A DNA stretch of 31,992 bases from a virus, in the IMG/VR virus record IMGVR_UViG_3300042445_000818, positions 1 to 31,992 of that record; one strand, written 5' to 3'. The translations under genes and the position numbers were made by a program. The notes under the pieces were generated by a model. It had not been told where the DNA came from. It saw only the letters and a program-made list of their open reading frames with translations, and did no database searches. This document shows, one piece after another, positions 10,246-18,444 of the stretch; the stretch's first letter is position 1, and each line of letters opens with the position of its first letter.

Positions 10246-10438
10246 CTCGCCAAGCTCTAACGCCTAAGTGATTTTCTTTTTGCGTTATATATACTCTAAT
10301 ACCTATCTTAGCTTTCTTAGCACCTGCCTCTATAGCATATACCATTTGGGCTGTTTCCATAGTAGGCACAAAAAAACTTTCTCCTATACTCATATATTCA
10401 AATGGAAATATCCATTCAGGTTCTTGTAGCTCACTCAT
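10238..10438 (-). CDS. Small conserved phage protein (66 aa)
   Basis: The sequence has FEYMSIGESFFVPT near the start and ends GVRAWRVS, with Lys/Ala-rich helix between; the pattern FxxMxxGESFFxP...RxWR looks familiar from small proteins of many phages, where function is unassigned. It is the last gene of the - strand replication operon, starting 8 bp inside the primase gene end. Its stop lies within the last codons of the + strand giant gene, so the two operons converge with no spacer. No enzymatic motif is visible. Confidence 0.7.
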   Translation of the reverse strand: MSELQEPEWIFPFEYMSIGESFFVPTMETAQMVYAIEAGAKKAKIGIRVYITQKENHLGVRAWRVS

Positions 10439-13409
10439 CTGTAGTTTTTGTTAATTCCGATATTTTTAAATTTTTAAAACAGTAACAATACATATTCCAT
10501 TCAGGAGTCGCTGCCATTTTATCCCAGTAAGTTGTCATACGAGTCTTTTTAATTTCATAATCTATATTATTAGTTTTTAATTGTTTTTTAAATGCATTTA
10601 TGTTGGATACCTTAGCTTCTGTTTTAAGATATGTTTCAAGTATGCCTGTAGGAATGCATATCATATTTTTATCATTATCAACCCTAATAACTAAACTGCC
10701 TCTAGGTTCTTCATATACTTTTTCATTTTTAATAGTTAATATGTTTTGAACATTCTTAAGAATAAATGTACCTATAATACTTTCACAATCTATACTATTA
10801 ATCTTAGCGTTCTCATTTTTGTTAGCTAACATTTTTTCAACTATAACTGTATAAATTCTTTCTAAAGGTAGTTCATCTGTTATGCCATACTCATTACATA
10901 TTTCTCCGGCACCAAAACATAGACCAATAGCCATGTGATGAAACCGTTCTGCTGGGTCCCAACCCACATCTTTAACGTATCTATCAATCCATTTTTGAAA
11001 TCTAGGACCTAATTTTTGATCCTCATCATTTGGGTCTTTAAACACCTCTCCTTTGACTTCTAAATCATAGATAGCTTGAATATATTTAGACCCTGCATGG
11101 CCATGGTGATTTAACATAACACTAAAAGTTCTTTTACCAAACAAATCGTTTTCTTGTAATGGTGCAGGTTGTCCAATATCAAACTCTACTATTCGAGCAA
11201 ATTCACCGTTTGGGTCTGAGTTTGTATCTTTTAGTTTTTGATATATAGAACTATTTGATGTCCATAAAGCCATAAGTTTAGATGAAGATTCTATAGTTCT
11301 TATAGCATTAGTAGATCCCTGAGCTTTATATTTTGTTTTACCACTAGACACCATGTGAACCATAGGAGACACTTGATCTATAGGTAGGTTAGTTACTTCG
11401 TCTATAGTAAAAGGCAAGTTACCTAATGCTGACATAATAATTTGTAGTGCATTAACTGTAGCTCCGCCTCCCGCAGTGGATTTAGAATTACCTTTGACAT
11501 ACATTTTTTCAGGATCACCCCAAGGAGAATTAGCTGCAAACATAACGCCTGTCTTACCCGCACCAGCTTCACCTGATAAACATATAACAACACCATTTAA
11601 ATCTGTGTAAGCAACTAAAGGAGAAGCAAAGCCAACTAGCATAGCAAATGCGTGCACTTCCATGCCTGGTGTATTAAAGTTTTTAACAGCTTTTTTCCAC
11701 ATATCAAAACTACCTTTAGGTGTCATAAAAAGACCATAATCTTTTGTTTGTGGAGAGTAGGCTATTGGGTTAATTGACCCGTCTCTCATATATTCTCTAC
11801 TACCTATTACAAAAGAAGTTCTCTCATCATCTGTCCAACCAAAATGCGTACGCATAATATCAGATCGACCCCTATTTCTTAAATACCCACCCCATTTAAT
11901 TATACATTCCATAAAGTGCACCACATTCTTTCTTTCAACAGTTATTGATTTTCTAGCAAAAGCATCCATAAGTTTATCAGCGGAGTACATATGAGCTAAA
12001 GGAAACGTAAATTCTATAGGTTCATCGTGAGGAAACTTAGCTCTTATTACCATTGAGTCACCTGGTCCGTCATCACCTATACATTTTATCTTTTTAATAG
12101 CTTTGAATTCTACTTCACAGATTACGATAGGAGGAGACTTAATAACTTCTCCTGTTTTTGCATCAAACTTACCTGCTACTTCCATAAAGATACCTTTACC
12201 TGGTACATTGAAGAATGGTAGCATTTGTGGGGGGTAAGTATAATTATTGTCATCATCTATCATAACCTCAGTAGACCCTACTTCAACTACTAATTTTTCT
12301 TCTACCTCTTGCCCGTCTTCTACTTCAACACTTACTACAGCAGGGACAATAGGAATAGTACGTAGTCTTCTACCAAAATATAAAGGATTAGATATTTGAC
12401 CTCGTTTAATACATCCTTCACACCCATCAGGATTAGCATTTTCAAACGACGTACATGGGTGTACACCACCAAACGAAGCTGCTTTTAATACAGTAGCTTC
12501 ACGATTATAGTTAGGAGCTTTTTCAGATATAGTATGAATAGCTGTTTCAGAATCAACACAACGGCTAGCTACCGTCAGGCAAGCAGTCCATAAATCATAA
12601 TCTACTTTGTTTTGATTTTCATAGGCATACTTAATTTGCTGACATCCTATGCCTCTAATACTTTCGTCTAATAGTTGTTCAAAACTATTTTCATATGGGC
12701 TACCACCTTGTGCTTCTCGTTCCTCTTGTGACAGACCTTTTTTAGCTTCTTTTAATATAGCTTCTATTGATAGGTCAACGGGACTTATACCATCTAAAAA
12801 TTCTTTAAATTCATCAAATACATATGTAGGTAATTCTTTGCTTAGAACTTGAGACATAGCAGGGGGATCAGCTTTCCAGTTCATGCAATTAGGCGTACGA
12901 GTGGCGCGAGCTGCATCAGCAGTTACATTAACATCTATCTTTAATTCGTTATCTAAACAAAACTTTTTAAATGTTTCTGAGTATAGCTTCCATTGTTCTA
13001 TCTCAATGTCTCTATCAAAAGCCCACCATGCCCACATGCCGCGGCCAGAATCAAATCTAATAGGTTCAGGTAATCCTGTTTTTGCAAGGAAACTATTTAG
13101 TGCGTTTTCAGCTTCTTCTTTAGATGTATATTTTTTACCCTCAGTATCACTTGGGTCTACATCCAAATCAATAAATAGTGATCTAGAATATACGGCTTCT
13201 TGTTTACCGCGTTTCCAACCTTTGTATGTACTATGAGATACATAAATACTAACTCGTGATTGTTTGTGTATTTCAATCTGAGGCTCTAACTCAGCTATAG
13301 TTTCTACATAGTAATGTTTCGTTGTACCTTCTTTAGGCTCAATGGTAATAATGCAATATACACCTTTTGAGGGAAGCACCTTATTATAAAATTCTGTTAT
13401 GCTTATCAT
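10431..13409 (-). CDS. AEP-type primase fused to P-loop helicase
   Basis: With ATG at 13409 the protein has 992 residues; a GTG at 13439 would add 10, but MISITEFYNKVLP fits the usual beginning of such proteins. The primase part shows IDLDVD (80-85, the metal-binding DxD), SGRGMWAWW (121-129, where the family usually has SGxGxH) and DVNVTADAARATRTPN (from 159). A cysteine cluster HPC...C..C (H317, C319, C330, C333) precedes KRGQISNPLYFGRR. The C-terminal half has Walker A GEAGAGKT (613-620), Walker B FTIDEV (667-672) and a sensor-like TSNSS near 719, in a DUF927-like context. It likely primes and unwinds DNA at the replication fork with the polymerase at 18444. Missing His in the second primase motif is notable. 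No strong ribosome site is seen at either start. Confidence 0.85.
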   Translation of the reverse strand: MISITEFYNKVLPSKGVYCIITIEPKEGTTKHYYVETIAELEPQIEIHKQSRVSIYVSHSTYKGWKRGKQEAVYSRSLFIDLDVDPSDTEGKKYTSKEEAENALNSFLAKTGLPEPIRFDSGRGMWAWWAFDRDIEIEQWKLYSETFKKFCLDNELKIDVNVTADAARATRTPNCMNWKADPPAMSQVLSKELPTYVFDEFKEFLDGISPVDLSIEAILKEAKKGLSQEEREAQGGSPYENSFEQLLDESIRGIGCQQIKYAYENQNKVDYDLWTACLTVASRCVDSETAIHTISEKAPNYNREATVLKAASFGGVHPCTSFENANPDGCEGCIKRGQISNPLYFGRRLRTIPIVPAVVSVEVEDGQEVEEKLVVEVGSTEVMIDDDNNYTYPPQMLPFFNVPGKGIFMEVAGKFDAKTGEVIKSPPIVICEVEFKAIKKIKCIGDDGPGDSMVIRAKFPHDEPIEFTFPLAHMYSADKLMDAFARKSITVERKNVVHFMECIIKWGGYLRNRGRSDIMRTHFGWTDDERTSFVIGSREYMRDGSINPIAYSPQTKDYGLFMTPKGSFDMWKKAVKNFNTPGMEVHAFAMLVGFASPLVAYTDLNGVVICLSGEAGAGKTGVMFAANSPWGDPEKMYVKGNSKSTAGGGATVNALQIIMSALGNLPFTIDEVTNLPIDQVSPMVHMVSSGKTKYKAQGSTNAIRTIESSSKLMALWTSNSSIYQKLKDTNSDPNGEFARIVEFDIGQPAPLQENDLFGKRTFSVMLNHHGHAGSKYIQAIYDLEVKGEVFKDPNDEDQKLGPRFQKWIDRYVKDVGWDPAERFHHMAIGLCFGAGEICNEYGITDELPLERIYTVIVEKMLANKNENAKINSIDCESIIGTFILKNVQNILTIKNEKVYEEPRGSLVIRVDNDKNMICIPTGILETYLKTEAKVSNINAFKKQLKTNNIDYEIKKTRMTTYWDKMAATPEWNMYCYCFKNLKISELTKTTDE

Positions 13410-13447
13410 ACGAATGCTTTCTATTTTTAGAGACAACACTGCCCCAC

Positions 13448-13462
13448 CACATATAATATGTG
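13448..13462. promoter_or_regulatory. 15-bp palindrome upstream of primase, candidate operator
   Basis: CACATAT-A-ATATGTG is a perfect inverted repeat with a one-base centre, in the 60-bp gap between the HTH gene and the primase-helicase. On the - strand it contains TATTAT, a plausible -10 box, so a protein bound here could block transcription. The neighbouring HTH protein is the obvious candidate ligand, but this is inference. Confidence 0.45.
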
Positions 13463-13499
13463 TTTTTAAAATTAACTACCGCGAAATTCTATTTTACTA

Positions 13500-13802
13500 C
13501 TAAATCTCTATTGAATCCAAATATTGTTTTGCATAGCTCAGGCCAGAGACAGGTAATTTATTTTCATTAAACCCCTTGTCAAGTTCTTGCATAAATGATT
13601 CAACTTTTACTTTATTTATTTTTCTAATGTATTGACCCCTAAACCAACTATGTATCGTATAGCGTGATACACCTAGCTTACGTGCAATATATAGCGTAGG
13701 CAGCTTTGCTTTGACACATAGTTTGGCTAACTGAACCCCAAGGTTATCAGGGTTCAAAGTACTTAATGTAGCTAAAAAATCTGGACTATAGGGTCTAGCC
13801 AT
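13500..13802 (-). CDS. Small HTH DNA-binding protein
   Basis: The 100-aa protein has a helix-turn-helix in the middle: LPTLYIARKLGVSRYTIHSW, where the turn LGVS and recognition helix RYTIHSWF are clear, followed by RGQYIRKI. This is the layout of XRE-like or similar phage regulators. It begins on the A of the preceding stop (TAATG), so it is co-translated with the ssDNA-binding candidate, and it lies just upstream of a palindrome in front of the primase gene. It may tune expression of the primase and itself or act as a replication accessory factor; there is no direct proof of a target. Confidence 0.75.
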   Translation of the reverse strand: MARPYSPDFLATLSTLNPDNLGVQLAKLCVKAKLPTLYIARKLGVSRYTIHSWFRGQYIRKINKVKVESFMQELDKGFNENKLPVSGLSYAKQYLDSIEI

Positions 13803-14683
13803 TATGATTTAACCGACCATTTCTTCATCACTTCGCTAGCATTGTTTACTGGCTGAGGTGCAGGTTGGCTTGATGGTCTTAGTACAGGTTCAGATACATC
13901 TACATCAGATTTTATATCTACTGGTGTTGGAGCTGCAGTTACTTGTACTTCGCTAGATGTTTCATCTGTTTGATATACAGTTAACTTAACAGCACTTTCC
14001 GCTGCAGAAGACTTACCTTGTCTTTGTAGTACTTCTAAGTCGTTTGCATTAACAGCAGCTGCTGGGCTAAATAAAACTTTAGGTGTAGAAGCTTTAGCAT
14101 CAAACTGCATACGAGTTACTACACGACCAGCACTAACATTATTGTTAGCTAAAAGTTGAACATAAGGTCTGAATGGATACTTACCGCCTTCTTCCTTACC
14201 GAAACATGATGTAGCAGGTAAAACTAATTGCATAACATCACCAGCAGGGTCATTAGGTAATACAACAGCCATTCTCCATGATAGACGACATGCGGTGCCT
14301 GTACCATTAGCCCCTGAATTTTTAGCGCTAAATTGGCATGTATCACATGTTTTAGATTGCGGTGTTTTTACATCAATATCAGGTACACGAGAATCACTAG
14401 ACCAGCATGTAGGACTAATCTTCTCACCTTCCTTGTATGATTGTGCATAAAAAGTTCTTGATGCGGTATGTGCCATCTTAACAATTACGACGTCCATGTA
14501 ATTATTTTCTGAAACACTTACTTCTTTACCACCAACTACTTTTCTAAATGCTTTACCACGAATTGAAATACGTTTGCTACCTTGATTAATGGCACCACCA
14601 GCAACGGCTAAGGTATCTTCATCTAGCCCTGTTTGGATTAATGCGCCACTATTCTGTAATATTACTGATAATTCATTACTCAT
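13802..14683 (-). CDS. Putative Cys4 single-stranded DNA-binding protein
   Basis: The start is set at ATG 14683 because GGAG lies 6 bases before it; the GTG at 14695 gives four more residues (numbering here is from that GTG). Residues 43-80 form a strand-rich block (ISIRGKAFRKVVGG, YMDVVIV), followed by CWSSD (C97), CDTC (C117, C120) and C136, a likely zinc site, then a hydrophobic strand block (MAVVLPNDP). The C-terminal third is a flexible Pro/Ser/Val-rich tail. I recall this Cys pattern in phage proteins beside replication genes that are often left unnamed. Operon position between helicase and primase suggests coating of ssDNA, in the manner of a zinc-containing SSB, but the tail is not the usual acidic SSB tail. 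Confidence 0.6.
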   Translation of the reverse strand: MSNELSVILQNSGALIQTGLDEDTLAVAGGAINQGSKRISIRGKAFRKVVGGKEVSVSENNYMDVVIVKMAHTASRTFYAQSYKEGEKISPTCWSSDSRVPDIDVKTPQSKTCDTCQFSAKNSGANGTGTACRLSWRMAVVLPNDPAGDVMQLVLPATSCFGKEEGGKYPFRPYVQLLANNNVSAGRVVTRMQFDAKASTPKVLFSPAAAVNANDLEVLQRQGKSSAAESAVKLTVYQTDETSSEVQVTAAPTPVDIKSDVDVSEPVLRPSSQPAPQPVNNASEVMKKWSVKS

Positions 14684-14694
14684 TATATTCTCCA

Positions 14695-15108
14695 CTAATT
14701 TGACTTGCTTGTTGGTTTGCGTACAGTTATTGAGACTTCTCTCAACGTGCTGATACCAGGGGGTAGGCCCTCATCTTGACGGGTACTCATAAACTCTTTG
14801 AAATTGGTCTGACTAATACGTTGTTGCAAGAGATCGAGTGCGTTGTTTTCCACAACGTATTGCTTAAAGTTATCCCAGTCGCCACAAGTATATGTTTCTT
14901 TCAAAGACTTAATGATAGTCCCACTCCCTGTACGTATGCTATCAGCATTTATTGCATTGCAGGCTACTAACATTGCCTGTTCCAGCTGTTCTAGGTCAGC
15001 CTTTAATTCAGCATCCCTAATTTCCCACTGGTTCTTCAGTGTATTCCTCTCTGTTCTAATTGTCAAGTACGTTGTAACTAAATCATCTAACTTCATATCT
15101 TCACTCAT
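14695..15108 (-). CDS. Conserved phage replication-operon protein of unknown function
   Basis: A 137-aa protein with a strongly helical N-terminal half (RTERNTLKNQWEIRDAELKA...LEQ, probable coiled coil) and a C-terminal module beginning SIRTGSGTIIKSLKETY and ending LREVSITVRKPT. The block RTGSGTI...DW..F...ALDLLQQRI...GI is familiar from phage genes next to SSB-like genes, without a known activity. The start codon overlaps the SNF2 stop as ATGA. It may be a helicase or SSB partner; that is only suggested by neighbours. Confidence 0.7.
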   Translation of the reverse strand: MSEDMKLDDLVTTYLTIRTERNTLKNQWEIRDAELKADLEQLEQAMLVACNAINADSIRTGSGTIIKSLKETYTCGDWDNFKQYVVENNALDLLQQRISQTNFKEFMSTRQDEGLPPGISTLREVSITVRKPTSKSN

Positions 15109-16670
15109 GTTTCTAACTCCTCTTTATATAAATCAACTAGTTTACTGTGCATATCTACTTTACCTTGTAACATGTTGTACATCTTTCTTTCAATATCTGA
15201 ACCTTGTAAATGAACCACCGTCATCTTATTCTTTTGACCTACTCTATCCATACGGGCTACACATTGTAAATAAGTTTCTACAGAAAGTACAGGACTCCAA
15301 AACACAACTGTATTTGCTGCAGTTAGCGTAACACCATGTGATGCAGCTTGAGGTTGAATGACTAAAGTTTTAGGACTCTCGCTTGTTTGAAATCTACCTA
15401 TAATTGCAGCTCGTTCGGTAGCAGATACTGATCCATTAATTATTTCATTAGTGATACCGTTCTTGTTAAGATACCTTGACACTACTTCAATTGTATGTCT
15501 GTATGGTATAAAGATAATTGTCTTATGTTCTGTTTCGTCTAGCACCTCTTGTAAAGCCGCTAAGCGTGGAGATATATCAAACTCAACAACTTCTTTCTTA
15601 TCTGTATACACTGCACCGCCTGATATTTGTAAAAGTTTATTAACATTAGCTGCGGCGTTTACTGCAGTAACTTGTTCTCCAGCTGCCTCTATTAACATTT
15701 CATTTTTTAATAGCTTATAATATTTATCTACTTGTGGTGTAAGTGGTATGTCTCTTGTTTGATACATGACATCAGGTAAATCTAAACAGTCTGCTTTTGC
15801 GTATCGAATAGAAGGTTGTAGGGCTTTATATATTTCATCTTTAGCATTACGTTTAGGTACCCATTTAAATCTAGATACTTGGTACATAACTTTGTCACGC
15901 CAACCTGCTGTTACTTTAGGTACTCGATTAGGACATACAAGTCTAGCTAGCCCATATGCATCTAGTGGTGATTGAGCTGCTGGTGTTCCTGTTAACATCC
16001 ATAATCTTGTTGATGGTTTTAATATCTTAGTTAATGTCTTCCATCGTGTTGTTGAAATAGTTTTATACGCATTAGCTTCATCAATTACCACTAAATCAAA
16101 CCCTGCTTTTTCTATGGCATCTCTAACAACTGCTACACCGTCGTAATTAATAATTACAAACTCATACTCACCATTAATAATTTTTGTTCTTTTATCTGCT
16201 GTTCCATGAGCTACTGCTGAGGTTCTATGCATACATGTATTAAAGACGTCGCCCTGCCATGCTGAATACATGATTGACAAAGGACATATGATAAGCACTC
16301 GTTTAATTTCTTTTTGATTCATTAAGTAATCAGCTGCCCATAACACAGAAGAAGTCTTGCCTGTGCCTGCCTCATTAAAACAAAAAGCTTTACGATTGAT
16401 AGATAGAAATTCTGCAGTAGTTTTTTGGTGATTAAATGGTTCGTAGAGACCTGGCCATTTATAGTCCCTAACCATAGGTGAAGGTAAATAGTTTCGGAAG
16501 GATATTAATTGGTTAAGTCTAGTCATTTCATCTAAACCCCAATAGACTAGAACGTCAGCAAGATTACCTTTTCTTTCTAGCACCTCACTCTTTTGTATGT
16601 TATCTGTGATGTGAGAAACGATGTGTTCAGGAACTGTAAGTTTTACTGCTTGGTTATCTAAGATTTCCAT
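15105..16670 (-). CDS. SNF2-family DNA helicase/translocase
   Basis: A 521-aa superfamily 2 ATPase with all main motifs. HQKTTAEFL (81-89) stands for the Q-like region, NEAGTGKT (99-106) is Walker A, VVIDEAN (194-200) is motif II with DEAN instead of DEAH, and LTGTPAAQSP (226-235) is motif III. QAASHGVTLT (441-450) is motif V and QCVARMDRVGQ (469-479) is motif VI with the SNF2-type R-x-x-R-x-GQ signature. Such single-chain proteins are common in phages and probably remodel forks, displace proteins or help recombination. The start has AAGG 6 bases upstream. A good sigma70-like promoter (TTGACA, 16 bp, TAAAAT) and a leader hairpin lie between it and the HNH-like gene, so it heads a transcription unit running to the primase. 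Confidence 0.9.
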   Translation of the reverse strand: MEILDNQAVKLTVPEHIVSHITDNIQKSEVLERKGNLADVLVYWGLDEMTRLNQLISFRNYLPSPMVRDYKWPGLYEPFNHQKTTAEFLSINRKAFCFNEAGTGKTSSVLWAADYLMNQKEIKRVLIICPLSIMYSAWQGDVFNTCMHRTSAVAHGTADKRTKIINGEYEFVIINYDGVAVVRDAIEKAGFDLVVIDEANAYKTISTTRWKTLTKILKPSTRLWMLTGTPAAQSPLDAYGLARLVCPNRVPKVTAGWRDKVMYQVSRFKWVPKRNAKDEIYKALQPSIRYAKADCLDLPDVMYQTRDIPLTPQVDKYYKLLKNEMLIEAAGEQVTAVNAAANVNKLLQISGGAVYTDKKEVVEFDISPRLAALQEVLDETEHKTIIFIPYRHTIEVVSRYLNKNGITNEIINGSVSATERAAIIGRFQTSESPKTLVIQPQAASHGVTLTAANTVVFWSPVLSVETYLQCVARMDRVGQKNKMTVVHLQGSDIERKMYNMLQGKVDMHSKLVDLYKEELET

Positions 16671-16692
16671 TATATCCTTAACTAAATTAACT

Positions 16693-16708
16693 AAGCCTAT
16701 ACAGGCTT
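16693..16708 (-). promoter_or_regulatory. 5' leader hairpin of the SNF2 gene
   Basis: AAGCCT-atac-AGGCTT forms a perfect 6-bp stem with a 4-base loop, 22 bases upstream of the ATG at 16670. There is no U-run after it on the - strand, so it is not a terminator. Its distance from the start resembles the TTCAC...GTGAA leader hairpins in this window. Confidence 0.45.
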
Positions 16709-16728
16709 TACAATACTTCTATCTAACT

Positions 16729-16756
16729 ATTTTACTCTGCTGAGTATATATGTCAA
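16729..16756 (-). promoter_or_regulatory. Sigma70-like promoter for the SNF2-primase unit
   Basis: On the - strand TTGACA (16756-16751) is followed after 16 bases by TAAAAT (16734-16729), a five-of-six match to TATAAT. It starts just after the stop codon of the HNH-like gene, and transcription would begin about 50 bases before the SNF2 start. Confidence 0.6.
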
Positions 16757-17071
16757 CTATTTTTTCTTACGTTCTTTTTTACTTACTTCGGAAATTAAAT
16801 TACCTTGAGAGTCTCTTTTGAATGAACGGTTTTTAGATGCACTTTGAATGCGTAATCCGTTCTTGTTTGAACCGCCTTTATCGAGAGCTTTAACATGAGC
16901 TACGTCTTTGCCTTCTCGCATATCAGCCTTGCCATTACCATTTAAATCCTTACCATTTTTATCAATAGAACGACGACCACGCTGACGTTCCATACGACGT
17001 TCGTGTTCACCACGAGCTTTTTGTTGGTCGTATTCTTTCTTATAAGGTCTGGGTTTATTTACGTAAGGCAT
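16757..17071 (-). CDS. HNH-like small basic protein
   Basis: A very basic 104-aa protein starting MPYVNKPRPYKKEYDQQ, a beginning that I recall from small HNH-type phage proteins. The core EGKDVAHVKALDKGGSNKNG with KNRSF (H59, GGSN at 66-69, N81) parallels the HNH pattern in which DH is followed by a GGSN loop and a final Asn. Here Ala replaces the first Asp before the His, so nuclease activity is doubtful. Residues 42-50 (DLNGNGKAD) resemble a calcium-binding loop and look like an insertion. A TATAAT box lies 6 bases before the ATG with no Shine-Dalgarno sequence, so a promoter there would give a nearly leaderless mRNA. Confidence 0.65.
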   Translation of the reverse strand: MPYVNKPRPYKKEYDQQKARGEHERRMERQRGRRSIDKNGKDLNGNGKADMREGKDVAHVKALDKGGSNKNGLRIQSASKNRSFKRDSQGNLISEVSKKERKKK

Positions 17072-17077
17072 GGCGTT

Positions 17078-17107
17078 ATTATATCTTAGGTCTTGTTAAA
17101 CTCGCAA
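17078..17107 (-). promoter_or_regulatory. Possible promoter for a nearly leaderless HNH-like mRNA
   Basis: On the - strand TTGCGA is followed after 18 bases by a perfect TATAAT, 6 bases before the ATG at 17071. Transcription would begin at or next to the start codon. Only four of six -35 bases match, and the AT-rich context makes chance matches likely. Confidence 0.3.
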
Positions 17108-17742
17108 GTCTTTACTGGACAGAATTTGCATAGTGGCGTAGGGTTTGGAAGCCATGTATTAGTGTCATAAGAATTCTCTAGCCGAGTTAAAGGCACTTTA
17201 AAAGCATCCCAAGATTTATCCATATCATCCCTATGATATTCCTCAGGCATAAAGTTATTGTGCATTAAAAATAGAAGCCCTGCTTTAACCTTTTTTACGT
17301 GAGGGAAGTGAGCAAACGTCATAAGCGACATCAGTCTTAATTGTTTTAGGTCAGGGTATTTATCGCTTCCAGTTTTATAATCTATAATGAAGGCATAGTC
17401 ATCGTCAACAATAACCATGTCGGCAATGCCTCTTACCCATCTTTCTTCTGCGCCAAATGTGCATGGTGATTTTTCTTTAGTAAGTGCCATTCTATGTTCT
17501 GGAAGTTTGTCTCCTGGAATAGCTATTACATCATCTACTAAAGGTTTAAATCGTTGATAGTTTTTAGGAAGCTCTTTACCATCTTTAACATAGTGTTCTA
17601 ATGCACTATGCACTTGATTACCATAAATCATAGCCTGCGACGGTATTTGAGTATAGTTTTTAGCAACAGTTAATTCGTAGTATTGTTTAGGGCAGTTTTG
17701 ATATTGCTTGAGTGATGAGAACGACCACGTATAATTAGCCAT
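17086..17742 (-). CDS. RecB/Cas4-like PD-(D/E)XK nuclease with four-Cys site
   Basis: This 218-aa protein has the full arrangement of Cas4/AddB-type nucleases: C17 in LKQYQNCPKQYY, H45 in GNQVHSALEHY, D108 in RGIADMVIVD, D121 and K123 in FIIDYKTG, a QL helix at 134-135, and C205, C208 and C213 at the end. The single early Cys plus three late Cys is the pattern that holds a 4Fe-4S cluster in this family. It probably acts as a 5' or 3' exonuclease in phage recombination or end processing. It shares its first base with the stop of the gene before it and lies among replication genes. It is not beside any cas1 or cas2 gene, so a CRISPR role is not indicated. Confidence 0.9.
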   Translation of the reverse strand: MANYTWSFSSLKQYQNCPKQYYELTVAKNYTQIPSQAMIYGNQVHSALEHYVKDGKELPKNYQRFKPLVDDVIAIPGDKLPEHRMALTKEKSPCTFGAEERWVRGIADMVIVDDDYAFIIDYKTGSDKYPDLKQLRLMSLMTFAHFPHVKKVKAGLLFLMHNNFMPEEYHRDDMDKSWDAFKVPLTRLENSYDTNTWLPNPTPLCKFCPVKTCEFNKT

Positions 17743-17957
17743 TAGTATTCTTTCTTTTGGACTTCGCCTGTTGATTTATTAAGTTCATACTCTGCTAGTA
17801 CTTCAGGATTCTCTAGCATTTTTTCTACCATTTCTTCGTGAGGTATGGGTTCTTTCTTTCTAAATATCTTATCAAAGTTTTCTTCAAACATATCACTTGC
17901 AGGTTTTGACCTAATAAAATCTCCAGTCACATCATTTCTTGCTGTTTTATCACTCAT
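17742..17957 (-). CDS. Small conserved phage protein (71 aa)
   Basis: The N-terminal NDVTGDFIRSKPASDMFEEN with a following FDKIF motif (NDxTGDxIxSK...N.D.IF) is familiar from short proteins found beside phage replication genes; no function is known to me. The remainder is acidic and helical (PHEEMVEKMLENPEVLAEYE). It overlaps the oxygenase-like gene by 8 bp at its start and the nuclease gene by one base at its end, so it is part of the replication transcript. It could be an adaptor for the polymerase or nuclease, by position only. Confidence 0.65.
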   Translation of the reverse strand: MSDKTARNDVTGDFIRSKPASDMFEENFDKIFRKKEPIPHEEMVEKMLENPEVLAEYELNKSTGEVQKKEY

Positions 17958-18444
17958 AATTATTCCTTATATTAACTAATACATCTTCAAATTTTAACTC
18001 GTGTTTTTCTTTTGCAAACTCAATACTTAATAAATATCTTGTAGTTTCAAAATTATACACTGTATGATCTACTTGTGTATTAAAAATATAATAGGTATTA
18101 AGTTTATAAGGAAGTTCTTCTATCTTAAATACTTCTTCGTCTCTGTCAGGACTAAATACACAAAAACTTCTTGCGTTAGGGGTCAATAGCATATTAATAC
18201 CAACCCCACGTCTTGTGTCTGTATGCCAATCATAGCAAGTATATGGGTCTAATCTAAGAATACCTGCAATAAAGTCATACCTTTTAACTAGCCATTTAAA
18301 AAAGTCATCTTTAAATAAAATTTCAGGAGGGACAAGTTTAGCTTTAAAATTAAAATAATCTACCCACTCACTAGAAGAAAATGCAAAGTCTTGTAACTGT
18401 TTATATATTGTAGACTTTTTATTTATCTCATAATATGGTTTCAT
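17950..18444 (-). CDS. 2OG-Fe(II) oxygenase-like protein
   Basis: The 164-aa sequence carries the double-stranded beta-helix signature: H74-x-D76 in CYDWHTDTRRGVGINMLLT, a middle strand region with FCVF, then FNTQVDHTVYNF with H127 and R136 in TTRYLLSIEF. HxD, distal His and downstream Arg are the iron and 2-oxoglutarate ligands, and the layout resembles aspartyl/asparaginyl beta-hydroxylases. The substrate is unknown: it could hydroxylate a protein, or modify a base in phage DNA, since it lies directly between the DNA polymerase and nuclease genes. It shares its first base with the polymerase stop (TAATG), so both are made together. All four key residues are present, so activity is likely. 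Confidence 0.75.
   Translation of the reverse strand: MKPYYEINKKSTIYKQLQDFAFSSSEWVDYFNFKAKLVPPEILFKDDFFKWLVKRYDFIAGILRLDPYTCYDWHTDTRRGVGINMLLTPNARSFCVFSPDRDEEVFKIEELPYKLNTYYIFNTQVDHTVYNFETTRYLLSIEFAKEKHELKFEDVLVNIRNNYE

Noticed and set aside
14843-15331. 162-aa open frame on the + strand
   Set aside because: It is opposite the SNF2 and coiled-coil genes, has no ribosome site or partner, and crosses the boundary between two well supported genes.
17086-17742. Cas4 of a CRISPR adaptation module
   Set aside because: No cas1, cas2 or repeat array is near; RecB/Cas4-like nucleases are common in phage replication operons.
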